From DATLLN01 sp963720885 (GTDB lineage Bacteria > Actinomycetota > Thermoleophilia > Gaiellales > JAICJC01): a DNA stretch of 64,000 nt. The translations under genes and the position numbers were made by a program. A model generated the notes under the pieces. That model was not told the origin of the DNA. It did no database searches and saw only the letters and a program-made list of their open reading frames with translations. The stretch covers positions 806,001 through 870,000 of the forward strand of contig CAVRGW010000006.1 of assembly GCA_963720885.1 (NCBI GenBank), given 5' to 3'. Below are positions 44,045-52,794 of the stretch, in pieces (the first letter of the stretch is position 1; the number at the start of each line of letters is the position of its first letter).

Positions 44045-45132
44045 CACGCCTGCATGATCTCGCAGCCGCCGGTACCAGCCCCTGGCTCGACAACATCCGC
44101 CGCAGCTGGCTCGAGTCCGGAGTGTTCCGCCGGAAGGTCGACGACGGGATCGTCGGCGTCACCTCGAACCCGACCATCTTCCAGAAGGCGATCGCAGACT
44201 CAAGCGACTACGACGAGGCGATTCGCGCGACCCGCGGCGAGTCGCCGCAGGACGTGTTCTTCGAGCTGGCGATCAAGGACGTCCAGGACGCAGCCGACCA
44301 GCTGAAGGACGTCTACGAAGGCACTGGTCACCTCGACGGCTTCGTCTCGTTCGAGCTGCCGCCCGACCTGGCCAACGACGAGGCCGGGTCGATCGCCGCG
44401 GCCCCGGACTTCTGGAAGCGCATCGCGCGGCCCAACATCTTCATCAAGATCCCGGGCACCGCCGAGGGTGTGAAGGCGATCGAGGAGTCGATCGCCGCCG
44501 GCGTGAACGTCAACGTCACCCTGCTGTTCTCGCTGGAGCGCTACGACGAGATCCACTGGGCGTTCATCCGCGGACTTGAGCGCCGAGTCGAGGCGGGCGA
44601 GCCGATCGACGACATCCACTCCGTGGCCAGCTTCTTCGTCTCCCGCGTGGACACCGCCGTCGACAAGCAGCTCGGCGACGGGTCGCCGCTGGCGGGCAAG
44701 GCTGCCGTGGCGAACGCCAAGATGGCGTACCAGCAGTTCCTCGAGATCACCGCAAGCGACCGGTGGAAGGCGCTCGAGGCCTCCGGTGCGCGGGTGCAGC
44801 GGCCGCTGTGGGCGTCCACCGGCACAAAGAACCCCGCGTACTCGGACGTGCTCTACGTCGAGACGCTGATCGGCCCCCAGTGCGTTAACACGATGCCCGA
44901 CCAGACGATCGACGCGTTCATGGATCACGGCACCGTTGCGCGCACGGTCGACGCCGACCTCGACGAGGCGCGGCAGGCGCTGGCCGACGTCGCCGCGGCC
45001 GGAGTGTCGCTGGACGACGTCACCCGCCAGCTCGAGATCGACGGCGTCAAGGCGTTCTCCGAGTCGTTCGACTCGCTGCTCAGGACGATCGAGGAGCGGG
45101 TGGGGTCTGTGGGGGAGCGCGGCGCTGCCTAA
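44041..45132 (+). CDS. tal: transaldolase
   Basis: Transaldolase transfers a dihydroxyacetone unit between pentose-pathway sugars through a Lys Schiff base. The 363-residue product is of the long actinobacterial/cyanobacterial type: GVTSNPTIFQKAI at about residues 39-51, IFIKIPGTAEG, GVNVNVTLLFSLERY and RPLWASTGTKNPAYSD, which place the catalytic Lys in KIPGT-type and TGTKNP segments. It overlaps tkt; zwf follows almost directly. Confidence 0.95.
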
Positions 45133-45169
45133 GCCCAACGCCGAGAACCCGCTGCGCACCGGGCTGCGC

Positions 45170-46636
45170 GTGGGTGGGGCGACCGAGCCGGCGCTGTTCA
45201 CCATCTTCGGGGCGACCGGCGACCTCTCTCAGCGCAAGCTGCTGCCCGCGATCTACAACTTGGCGCAGCGCGGTCTCCTGCCGGCGCAGTTCGCGCTGGT
45301 CGGCTATTCGCGGACACAGATGGACGACGACTCGTTTCGCCGGTTCGCACGCGCGGCGATCGAGGCGCATTCGCGGACGCCGGTCGACGATCGGTTCTGG
45401 CCCGCGTTCGCCCAGATGATCCACTACCAGGCGGGCGGCTTCGACGACGACAAGCACTTCCACGACCTCGCGTCGCGGCTGGCGGCCCTCGACAAGGACA
45501 TGGGCGGCGGATCGCACCGTGTGTTCTACCTGTCGACCCCGTCCAGCTTCTTCCCGGTGATCGTGCGCCGGATGGGCAACGCCAAGCTCAACCGCGGCCC
45601 GGCAGGGGTGCGGATCGTGATCGAGAAGCCGTTCGGCCACGACCTGCAGTCGGCGCGCGACCTGGCCGGCACCGTCCACCGCTGGTTCAAGGAGTCGCAG
45701 GTCTACCGGATCGACCACTACCTGGGCAAGGAGACGGTGCAGAACATCTACGCTCTGCGGTTCGCGAACACGATCTTCGAGCCGATCTGGAGCAACGGCT
45801 ACGTCGACCACGTGCAGCTGACGGTTGCAGAGTCGCTCGGCGTCGAGCACCGGGCCGCCTTCTACGAGGAGACGGGGGTCGTCCGGGACATCGTCCAGAA
45901 CCACCTGCTGCAGGTGTTGTCGCTGGTGGCGATGGAGCCGCCGGCGGCCTTCGAGGCGGAGGCGGTGCGCGACGAGAAGGCGAAACTGCTGCGCGCCGTC
46001 CGGCCGATGGCGTTCGAGGACTCGGTGCGGGGCCAGTACGGGCCCGGCTATGTGGCCGGCGACGCCGTGGACGGCTACCGGACGGAGCCCAACGTGCCAG
46101 CCGACAGCGCGACGCCGACCTACATCGCTGCCAAGCTCGAGATCGACAACTGGCGGTGGGCGGGTACGCCGTTCTACATCCGCACCGGCAAGCGACTTGC
46201 CAAGCGGGTCACCGAGGTGGCAGTGCAGTTCAAGCGCCCGCCGCATCTGCCGTTCTCCCGCGAGGCGTCGGAGCACCTGGAGGCCAACTCGCTGGTGCTG
46301 CGGATCCAGCCGGACGAGGGCATCTCGCTGCGCTTCGGCGCCAAGGCGCCGTCGCCGACCCTCTCGATCCGCAGCGTCAACATGGACTTCCTGTACGGCT
46401 CGTCGTTCCTAACCGACGTGCCCGAGGCGTACGAGACGCTGATCCTCGATGCGATCAAGGGCGACGGCACCCTGTTCACGCGCCAGGACAGCGTCGAGCG
46501 ATCGTGGGAGATCTGCGATCCGCTGCTCGAGCAGTGGCGCATCGGCCAGCCGCAGATCTACCCGTCGGGCTCATGGGGCCCGGACGGCGCGGACGAGCTG
46601 CTGGCCCGCGACGGCCGGCGCTGGCGGCGGCCGTGA
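45170..46636 (+). CDS. zwf: glucose-6-phosphate dehydrogenase
   Basis: Zwf makes 6-phosphogluconolactone and NADPH from glucose 6-phosphate. The product has FGATGDLSQRKLLPAIY (cofactor loop), RIDHYLGKETVQN with the catalytic His region, and GTPFYIRTGKRL. GTG 45170 is the first canonical start and gives 488 residues. The conserved ENPLRTGLR stretch lies in frame before it, so translation may start at CTG 45125, preceded by GGGGAG. Confidence 0.93.
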   Translation: MGGATEPALFTIFGATGDLSQRKLLPAIYNLAQRGLLPAQFALVGYSRTQMDDDSFRRFARAAIEAHSRTPVDDRFWPAFAQMIHYQAGGFDDDKHFHDLASRLAALDKDMGGGSHRVFYLSTPSSFFPVIVRRMGNAKLNRGPAGVRIVIEKPFGHDLQSARDLAGTVHRWFKESQVYRIDHYLGKETVQNIYALRFANTIFEPIWSNGYVDHVQLTVAESLGVEHRAAFYEETGVVRDIVQNHLLQVLSLVAMEPPAAFEAEAVRDEKAKLLRAVRPMAFEDSVRGQYGPGYVAGDAVDGYRTEPNVPADSATPTYIAAKLEIDNWRWAGTPFYIRTGKRLAKRVTEVAVQFKRPPHLPFSREASEHLEANSLVLRIQPDEGISLRFGAKAPSPTLSIRSVNMDFLYGSSFLTDVPEAYETLILDAIKGDGTLFTRQDSVERSWEICDPLLEQWRIGQPQIYPSGSWGPDGADELLARDGRRWRRP

Positions 46637-47532
46637 CCGGCGAGGGCCGGATCGAGCTGGCGGATGTCGAGCACGCGCTCGCACGGCTGCGCGATCCCGG
46701 ACAGGCCACCGTCCGGGCGACGACTCTCAACCTCGTCATCTGGTGTCCGGACGGCGATTGCCGCGGTCGCGCCGGCGTCGTGCTCGAGGGCATCGGCGGC
46801 AGCCGGCCGCTCCGCGCGATCATGCTGATCCCCGGCAAGGGCCGGCCGACGGCGCAGGTCGCGAGCAACTGCTGGGACGGCGGCGGCCGCGAGATCTGCA
46901 GCGAGCAGGTGACGATCGAGGGCGCCGAGGTGGCGCTGCCCAGCGCCGTCGCATATCTGCTCGTCCCCGATCTGCCCGTGTTCGCGTGGTGGCAGGGGCC
47001 GATCCCGGACGGCGACTCGGTGTTCGCGTCGCTTGCGGGGATGGCGAACCGCCTGATCGTGGACAGTGACATCGCCGGCATCGATGCGGTCGAGCGCGTC
47101 AGCCTGCACTCTGGCGGCCTCGTCGACCTGGCCTGGGCGCGCACCGTCGCGTGGCGCGAAGCCGTCGCCGCGCTGTTCGACGCACCGCCGCAGCGCAAGG
47201 CGCTGGGACGGCTGATCGCCCTCGAGGTGCTGGGCCCGCGCAACGAGGCCCGGCTGCTGGCCGGCTGGCTGCGGTCGCGGCTCGACCGTCAGGTGGGGCT
47301 CGACGGCAAGCCGGCGAAGCGGCTGCGCCGCGTCGAGCTGGTGTGCGGGGACGAGACGTTCTTCGTCGAGCGCGAGTCGCGGGCGGGCTATGGGGTCGCC
47401 GGCGGATCGTCCGTCGCCGATCATCCGGTGGCGCTTCCGCTGCGCGACACCGCGGCGGTGCTTGCCGCCGAGCTCGACCGCCTGGGCGGCGACGAGGTCT
47501 TCGAGCAGGCGCTGCTCTCCGCGACGGGGTGA
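46633..47532 (+). CDS. opcA: glucose-6-phosphate dehydrogenase assembly protein OpcA
   Basis: OpcA is an effector needed for full Zwf activity in cyanobacteria and actinobacteria. The 299-residue product has RATTLNLVIWCPDG near residue 30, QVASNCWDGGGREICSEQVTI, and LPVFAWWQGPIPDG at about 114-127, the typical core. It starts at GTG overlapping the zwf stop and ends overlapping the next gene start, as expected for the operon. Confidence 0.93.
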   Translation: MTGEGRIELADVEHALARLRDPGQATVRATTLNLVIWCPDGDCRGRAGVVLEGIGGSRPLRAIMLIPGKGRPTAQVASNCWDGGGREICSEQVTIEGAEVALPSAVAYLLVPDLPVFAWWQGPIPDGDSVFASLAGMANRLIVDSDIAGIDAVERVSLHSGGLVDLAWARTVAWREAVAALFDAPPQRKALGRLIALEVLGPRNEARLLAGWLRSRLDRQVGLDGKPAKRLRRVELVCGDETFFVERESRAGYGVAGGSSVADHPVALPLRDTAAVLAAELDRLGGDEVFEQALLSATG

Positions 47533-48008
47533 CCGCGCGGGACGTCGCCGACCTTGTGCTGGCGGTGGAGGCCGAGCGCGGCGACGCGCGGTTCGCCCTC
47601 TGCGTCGGCTCGGGGGCGGCGGTGGAGGCGGTTTCGGCGCTGCTGCCGGCGAGTCGACGCGACGTCTTCGCGGCCGACACGGACGTGGGCGTCATGCCCG
47701 CCGGCCGGCAACACCGATTCGAGGACGCTGACGTTTACGAGGGGCTGCTGCGTGCGTACTTCGGCGGCCGCCCGGCTTTCGACGTGGTGCTGCTCGAGGC
47801 GGCTGCGGACGGCGGCATCCGGCGCCTGCGGCCGGGGTCGGTCGAGGCGCTCGAGGATGAGCGCTGGGCGATCGCGAGCGGCGAGGGCGGAACGCTGACG
47901 CTACCCGTGCTGCGCGGCGCGGAGCGGTGCCTGGTGCTCTCCCGGGTCCCGGACGTGAGCGGCCTACTCCCCCGTGCGCGGCGGTTGCGGCTACCGTTCG
48001 ATGAGTGA
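47529..48008 (+). CDS. degenerate 6-phosphogluconolactonase-like protein
   Basis: This sits where pgl normally follows opcA. The 159-residue product is shorter than 6PGL (about 240). FDVVLLEAAADGGIRRLRPGS at residues 84-104 aligns with the family FDLVLLGxGxDGHTASLFPGS, but the catalytic His of GHTAS is missing. The phosphate loop LSGGSTP appears as CVGSGAA (25-31). DVFAADTDVGV matches VFWxDER-like sequence. GTLTLPVLRGAERCLVL keeps the C-terminal pattern. It is probably not a lactonase; it may be a pseudoenzyme with another role. Confidence 0.7.
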   Translation: MTARDVADLVLAVEAERGDARFALCVGSGAAVEAVSALLPASRRDVFAADTDVGVMPAGRQHRFEDADVYEGLLRAYFGGRPAFDVVLLEAAADGGIRRLRPGSVEALEDERWAIASGEGGTLTLPVLRGAERCLVLSRVPDVSGLLPRARRLRLPFDE

Positions 48009-48063
48009 CACACTCCGGCCCCGGGTAGCCATAAGGGGTCAAGCTCCGGAGGAGGAAGAGGTC

Positions 48064-49695
48064 GTGATCCGTGGCAGAGCCACGTTCGTCGGTGTCCTGG
48101 CTGCCGTCCTGGCAGCGAGTCTGGTGACCACAGCGCAGAGCGTTGCGGCGACGGACGAGTGGGCGCCTGCGGCGCCGCTGCCCGTGGCGAAGACCGACCT
48201 CGGAGCGGTGTCCGTAGGCGGTTCGATCTACGCCGTGGGCGGCCTTGACTGCGTGCCCGGCCAGAACTTCGGCTTCGACTGCTCGTTCTCGGGGACGGTT
48301 CGGGTGTACCACCCGGACAGCAACACGTGGACGATGGCGGCTCCGATGCCGACCGCGCGGGCCGGCCTCGGGCTGGCGCGCGGGGGCGACGGCCTGATCT
48401 ATGCGATCGGCGGCTACGACGGCGACGGTGTGATGCGCACGGTCGAGGCGTACGACCCGGCGACCGACAGGTGGTCGGCCTCGACGCCGCTGCCCGACCC
48501 GCGGCGAAACCTGGCCGCGGCGACCGGCGCCGACGGCAAGATCTACGTCTTCGGCTGGCATAGCGACAGCTACGGGCCGGTGTCCACCGAGATCTTCAAC
48601 CCTGCAACCAAGACCTGGACGTCCGCGTCCGGCAACCAGTGCGCGATCGACGCGTCCGGCGCCGCCCGCGGTCCCGACGGCCGCATCTACGTGACCGGGT
48701 TCGGCTGCACCGCGGCCTTCGACCCGGGGACGAAGAGCTGGACGAAGCTCCCCGACCTTTTCCCGTTCGACAACCGGCTGGCGGCCGGGCTCGCCTTCTC
48801 GGACAGCGGCCGGCTGTTCGAGGTGGGCGGTGAGCGCAGGTACGAGACGGGCTACGCCGACGCGTACACCAAGAGTCTCAACCGCTGGGTCGTCGTCCCC
48901 TCCCTGCAGCGTTTCCGCACCGAGCAGGCGGTCGTCCGCGGCCCCGACGGCATGATCTACGCGATCGGCGGCTACAGCGACGACTTCGAGACGATCCTGC
49001 GCTCGGTCGAGCGGCTGGACGTGTCCGACACGACCGCGCCGACGGTGACGACAGCGCCCACGCCATCCCTCGTCGCCGGCACGACGGTCGAGGGCGGGGT
49101 CGTCCCGGTCAACCTTGCATGGAGCGTCAGCGCCGACTCGTTCGTCAACGTTCTCCAGCGGAGCAACGACGGGGCGCCGTACCAGACGATGGAGTACGCC
49201 GCCCGGCGGTTCTGGCCGGCCGGAATCAAGCAGTCGCTCCGCCGGCCGCTGACCGGCGTCAGCTACCGCTACCGGGTCGAGCCGAGCGACGCGGCGGGGA
49301 ACATCGGCACCGCGGTCGCCGGGCCGGCCTGGCAGGTCGGAGTCGTCCAGGACAGCAGCACGTCGCTGCAGTACGCCGGCGGCTGGGCGCTGGGCTCGTC
49401 GCCCAAGGCGTTCGACGGCAGCCAGCGGTACACGACGAAGGCGGGCGCGAGCGCAACGCTCCAGTTCACCGGCCGCAGCGTGGCATGGATCACGCCCCGG
49501 TCGTCGGGTCGCGGCCACGCCCGCGTGTACGTCGACGGCGAGCTGCTGGGAACGGTCAGCACCGCCGCGAAGACGCTGGAGTCGCGAGACATCGCGTTTG
49601 CGCACAACTGGCCGGTGTCGGGCACCCACACGCTGAAGATTGTGGCCGTCGGCGACCACCGCATCGACGTCGATGCGGTCGCCGTGCTCAGCTAG
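48064..49695 (+). CDS. secreted kelch-repeat protein
   Basis: The 543-residue product has a signal peptide (VIRGRATFVGVLAAVLAAS.. cleavage near residue 29), about five or six kelch repeats at residues 40-310 (IYAVGG, IYAIGGYDGDG, YDPATDRW, FNPATKTW, IYAIGGYSDD), a fibronectin III-like domain at 320-420 and a C-terminal beta-sandwich (YTTKAGASATLQFTG.. RVYVDGELLGTV) seen in other exported actinobacterial proteins. Likely extracellular and binding-oriented. GGAGGAGG precedes GTG 48064. Confidence 0.82.
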   Translation: MIRGRATFVGVLAAVLAASLVTTAQSVAATDEWAPAAPLPVAKTDLGAVSVGGSIYAVGGLDCVPGQNFGFDCSFSGTVRVYHPDSNTWTMAAPMPTARAGLGLARGGDGLIYAIGGYDGDGVMRTVEAYDPATDRWSASTPLPDPRRNLAAATGADGKIYVFGWHSDSYGPVSTEIFNPATKTWTSASGNQCAIDASGAARGPDGRIYVTGFGCTAAFDPGTKSWTKLPDLFPFDNRLAAGLAFSDSGRLFEVGGERRYETGYADAYTKSLNRWVVVPSLQRFRTEQAVVRGPDGMIYAIGGYSDDFETILRSVERLDVSDTTAPTVTTAPTPSLVAGTTVEGGVVPVNLAWSVSADSFVNVLQRSNDGAPYQTMEYAARRFWPAGIKQSLRRPLTGVSYRYRVEPSDAAGNIGTAVAGPAWQVGVVQDSSTSLQYAGGWALGSSPKAFDGSQRYTTKAGASATLQFTGRSVAWITPRSSGRGHARVYVDGELLGTVSTAAKTLESRDIAFAHNWPVSGTHTLKIVAVGDHRIDVDAVAVLS

Positions 49696-49759
49696 ACCGC
49701 GCCAGCAGCACGCGTCGACGCAGCCCTCGCCACGCCGACGGCAGTAGCGTTCCGCACCG

Positions 49760-50671
49760 ATGCCCGACCAGCGCCTGCGAACCGGTCACACGCCAGTGCC
49801 AGCGGTGTTGGGGATATCCGTGCTGTTCGCCGGTCTCGCCTACCCGGTGACCGCCACCGCCCTGGACCTGACGAGCCCGGCGATCGTGGCGGTGGTGCGC
49901 GCACTGGTCGGCGGCGTGGTCATGCTCCCGGTGCTGCGCTTGATGGGGGCACGGTTGCCGCGCGACGCACGCGGGTGGGCGTGGGCTGCGGTGATCGGCG
50001 CGGGGAATGTGGCGATCACGCTGACCGCGATCTCGGAGGGCACACGGCTGGCGGGCGCCGCGGTCGCCGCGGTGCTGCTCAACTCGGCGCCATTCTTCGC
50101 GGCCGTTCTGGCGCGGTTGGTGCTCGACGAACGGCTCACGCCACTCCGAGTCGGCGGGCTGGCCGTTGGGTTCGGTGGGATCGTGGTGGTGGTCGCGGGC
50201 GAGCCGGCTGGGGGAGGCGGTTCGCGGGTTGCAGAAGGCGTGATCGTGTGTCTGGTTGGCGCGCTCGGGTGGGCAGCGGCGGGTCTTGGCATGCGCTACC
50301 TCAGCGTGCGCGACCTGACGTTCGACGTCTGGGGCGCCACCACCGCCCAGTTCTTCTGCGGTGGTGTCCTGTTGCTCCCGTATCTCGCGGCGACCGGCAC
50401 CGGAGACACGGACTGGTCATCGGGGAAGCTGTGGCTGAGTCTCGGGTTCCTGGTCGTCGGAGCACAGCTGATCACCTACGTGGGCTTCTACGTCGCGCTG
50501 GCGCAGTGGGCGAGCGCGCGAGTGTTCTCGTGGACGTTTCTGGTGCCGGCTGTTGCCGTCGTTGTCGAGGCCGTACAGGGCAACCTCCCGAGCGGCGTCA
50601 CGCTGGCCGGCATGGTTGTCGTCATCGCCGGTGTGGCGATGGTCACTCATCCACGGGCGGAACCACGCTAG
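49760..50671 (+). CDS. EamA/DMT superfamily transporter
   Basis: The 303-residue product has about ten membrane segments in two five-helix EamA repeats, as in RhaT-like and YdcZ-like exporters of metabolites. TAGCGT (49745-49750) ends nine bases before ATG 49760. Its TAG stop shares a CTAG with the convergent arsI. A role in arsenical export is possible from position alone but not shown by sequence. Substrate unknown. Confidence 0.85.
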   Translation: MPDQRLRTGHTPVPAVLGISVLFAGLAYPVTATALDLTSPAIVAVVRALVGGVVMLPVLRLMGARLPRDARGWAWAAVIGAGNVAITLTAISEGTRLAGAAVAAVLLNSAPFFAAVLARLVLDERLTPLRVGGLAVGFGGIVVVVAGEPAGGGGSRVAEGVIVCLVGALGWAAAGLGMRYLSVRDLTFDVWGATTAQFFCGGVLLLPYLAATGTGDTDWSSGKLWLSLGFLVVGAQLITYVGFYVALAQWASARVFSWTFLVPAVAVVVEAVQGNLPSGVTLAGMVVVIAGVAMVTHPRAEPR

Positions 50672-51114
50672 GTGCAGCAGCCGGTGGGCTCGCCCTCGAC
50701 GGGCGTGCAGCATGCAGCGGTCGACCGAGCGTGGTCCTCCTCGTCATCGTCGTCAATATCGCCGAGCAGGGTGTAGACCTCCCAGCGGTTGCCGGCCGGA
50801 TCGGCGACCCAGACCTTGTCCTGGCGTGCGTAACAGCAGCTCGTGTCGCGCTCGTCGAGCGTCAGCAGCCCGCTGGTCTTCAGCCTGTCGCTGGCGCGTT
50901 CGACTTCTCCGGTGGTGTCGACGCGGATACCCAGGTGGGAGAGGCCAGGACGTGTGGCCTGTTGAAGGGCGAGGGCGACGGGTGGGTCGGCGAGCTCGAA
51001 CTTGGCGTAGCCCGGCTTTCGCTTCGCGGGCCCTTGGCCGAACAGTTCCTCGTAGAACGCGACGGCGCCATCGAGGTCTGGCACATCAAGGCTGAGGTGG
51101 AAGGCGTTTGCCAC
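50668..51114 (-). CDS. arsI: ArsI-type C-As lyase / CadI family VOC protein
   Basis: ArsI is an Fe(II)-dependent VOC dioxygenase that cleaves the C-As bond of trivalent organoarsenicals. The 148-residue product has the core LSLDVPDLDGAVAFYEELFG, the metal-ligand segments LSHLGIRVD and RWEVYTLL, and DTSCCYARQDKVW with the As-binding Cys pair. The C-terminal tail adds CC pairs (AACC.. GCC), as in ArsI proteins. It is divergent from arsR. Confidence 0.88.
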   Translation of the reverse strand: MANAFHLSLDVPDLDGAVAFYEELFGQGPAKRKPGYAKFELADPPVALALQQATRPGLSHLGIRVDTTGEVERASDRLKTSGLLTLDERDTSCCYARQDKVWVADPAGNRWEVYTLLGDIDDDDEEDHARSTAACCTPVEGEPTGCCT

Positions 51115-51128
51115 GATCGCGCTCCTTC

Positions 51129-51205
51129 ATCGAAACTGATCAATGTCAGAGTCGTTCTAGCACCATCCATCGAGGTTCGCAAATCTTGATGGATTTCGAT
51201 ATAGT
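51129..51205. promoter_or_regulatory. divergent ars operator/promoter region
   Basis: Two inverted copies of ATCGAAA-N3-ATCAA occur: 51129-51143 (+ strand) and 51186-51200 (as TTGAT-N3-TTTCGAT). A further 10-base inverted repeat with one mismatch, ATCCATCGAG/CTTGATGGAT, is at 51165-51174 and 51185-51194. The arsR -10 TATAGT is 51200-51205. These fit ArsR operators controlling both arsI and arsR; which one is bound is inference. Confidence 0.55.
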
Positions 51206-51215
51206 GCGCGGTCGA

Positions 51216-51566
51216 GTGAAGCGTCTCCCGACGATCAACTGCTGCACGCCGCTTGCCGGCTCGTCGCTGAGCGAGCCGGACGCGATCGAGCTGGAGCGGC
51301 TGTTTCGGGTGCTGGCCGACCGCAACCGCCTGAAGATCCTGAACATCCTGCTGCGGGCGGGTGGGGAGGCGGTGTGCGTGTGCGAGTTCACCGACCAGCT
51401 TGATCTCTCCCAGCCCACGGTCAGCTACCACCTCAAGCAACTCCGTGAGGCCGGCCTGCTGGATCGGGAGAAGCGTGGCACGTTCGCGTACTTCCGCGTT
51501 CGCGCCGATGCGATGGAGCGGCTGCACTCGCTGGTCGAACCAGCCGCACTCGCCAAGGCAGGCTGA
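51216..51566 (+). CDS. arsR: ArsR family arsenic-responsive repressor
   Basis: ArsR leaves DNA when As(III) binds its cysteines. With GTG 51216 the product has 116 residues, the normal length, and lies 10 bases after TATAGT; ATG 51189 would be upstream of that promoter's transcript start. Metal-site cysteines: NCC (residues 9-10) and VCVCEF in the recognition region before the helix LSQPTVSYHLKQLREAGLL. This layout resembles the actinobacterial Cys-Cys plus CVC type. It overlaps the next gene by one base. Confidence 0.88.
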   Translation: MKRLPTINCCTPLAGSSLSEPDAIELERLFRVLADRNRLKILNILLRAGGEAVCVCEFTDQLDLSQPTVSYHLKQLREAGLLDREKRGTFAYFRVRADAMERLHSLVEPAALAKAG

Positions 51567-52096
51567 TGTCCACCGCCCGAACCACCGACCCGCCTGTCGA
51601 TCTCGCGGACCTGGCGGTGGAGGCGCTCGGCGTCGACCACTGGCCGGCCGTTCGCGAGATCTACGCTGAGGGCCTCGCCACTGGGCACGCATCGTTTGAG
51701 ACCGAACCGCCCAGCTGGGAGGACTTCCGCGCCGGCCACCTGCCAGATCACCAGTTGGTGGCGCACGATGAGCGTGAAGTGCTGGGCTGGGCCGCACTCT
51801 CGCCTGTGTCAGACCGCTGCGCGTACCAGGGGGTCGCGGAGGACAGCGTCTACGTCGCCGAGCGCGCACGCGGCCGCGGTGTTGGCCACTACCTGCTCAC
51901 ACAGCTCGTCCGGCGCGCCGAGGAGGCGGGTATCTGGACGATCCAGGCGGGGATCTTCCCCGAGAACACGGCGAGCGTCGCCTTGCACCATGCCTCAAAG
52001 TTCCGCACCGTCGGCGTTCGCGAACACCTCGGGAAGTACCACGGCGTGTGGCGCGACGTGCTGTTGCTCGAACGGCGAAGCGGGAGCATCACGTGA
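51566..52096 (+). CDS. GNAT acetyltransferase, ArsN/phosphinothricin acetyltransferase-like
   Basis: The 176-residue product fits the phosphinothricin/arsinothricin acetyltransferase branch: SVYVAERARGRGVGHYLLTQLVRRAE at about residues 92-117, GIFPENTASVALHHASKFRTVG and VWRDVLLLERR. ArsN1 enzymes acetylate the arsenical antibiotic arsinothricin. Position inside an ars operon (TGATG junction with arsR) supports that role, but related enzymes act on phosphinothricin, and the sequence alone cannot separate them. Confidence 0.8.
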   Translation: MSTARTTDPPVDLADLAVEALGVDHWPAVREIYAEGLATGHASFETEPPSWEDFRAGHLPDHQLVAHDEREVLGWAALSPVSDRCAYQGVAEDSVYVAERARGRGVGHYLLTQLVRRAEEAGIWTIQAGIFPENTASVALHHASKFRTVGVREHLGKYHGVWRDVLLLERRSGSIT

Positions 52097-52794
52097 CTCC
52101 CGAGCTCGCGCGGCGGGCGCTCGCTGAGGCGTTGGGCACGTTCGCCCTTGTCTTCGCCGGCTGCGGGGCGATCATGGTCGACGCCAAGACGGGCGCCCTC
52201 GGCCACGTCGGCGTGGCGATCAGCTTCGGCCTGGTGATCATGGTCATGATCTACGCGCTCGGCCACATCTCCGGCGCCCACTTCAACCCGGCCGTCACCT
52301 TCGCCTTCGCCCTCACCCGGCACTTCCCCTGGCCAGGCGTCGGCGTGTACTGGGCCGCGCAGCTCGCCGGCGCGCTGGCCGCGGCGCTCGTGTTGCGCGG
52401 CTCACTCGGCGACATCGCCCACGTGGGCGCCACCCTGCCCTCGGGCAGCGATGGCCAGGCTTTCCTTTGGGAAGGCGTGCTCACGTTCTTCTTGATGTTC
52501 GTGATCATGGCCGTCGCCACCGACACGCGTGCGGTCGGCGAGGCCGCGGCGATCGCGATCGGTGGCACGGTCGGTCTGGATGCGATGTTCGGCGGCCCGA
52601 TCACCGGCGCGTCGATGAACCCCGCGCGCTCGCTTGGCCCCGCCATCGCCGCGTCCGACTACACCGCGATCTGGGTGTACATCGCAGCGCCACTGCTCGG
52701 AGCGGCGGCCGCCGCGATCACGTACCAGTTCTTGCGCGCCGAGGATCAGCCCCACGCAGTGGACGAGCCCGAAGCCGTACGGGAGGCGGCATGA
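52093..52794 (+). CDS. aqpS: aquaporin, AqpS-like (arsenite channel candidate)
   Basis: MIP-family channel with six membrane segments. The two NPA motifs are intact: HFNPAV at residues 64-69 and MNPARS at 175-180. In ars operons such channels let As(III) flow out passively after arsenate reduction, as for rhizobial AqpS. No ArsB or Acr3 pump is encoded in this cluster, so this channel is the only visible exit route. GTGA overlap with the previous gene. Confidence 0.85.
   Translation: MTPELARRALAEALGTFALVFAGCGAIMVDAKTGALGHVGVAISFGLVIMVMIYALGHISGAHFNPAVTFAFALTRHFPWPGVGVYWAAQLAGALAAALVLRGSLGDIAHVGATLPSGSDGQAFLWEGVLTFFLMFVIMAVATDTRAVGEAAAIAIGGTVGLDAMFGGPITGASMNPARSLGPAIAASDYTAIWVYIAAPLLGAAAAAITYQFLRAEDQPHAVDEPEAVREAA

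Noticed and set aside
49760..50671. EamA transporter as a dedicated arsenic exporter
   Set aside because: It is convergent with arsI, not in the arsR operon, has a separate promoter, and shows no arsenic-specific residues. Position alone is not enough.
52085..52100. Third parS candidate around the aquaporin start
   Set aside because: It matches at only 10 of 16 positions and lacks the flanking TGTTT/AAACA halves.
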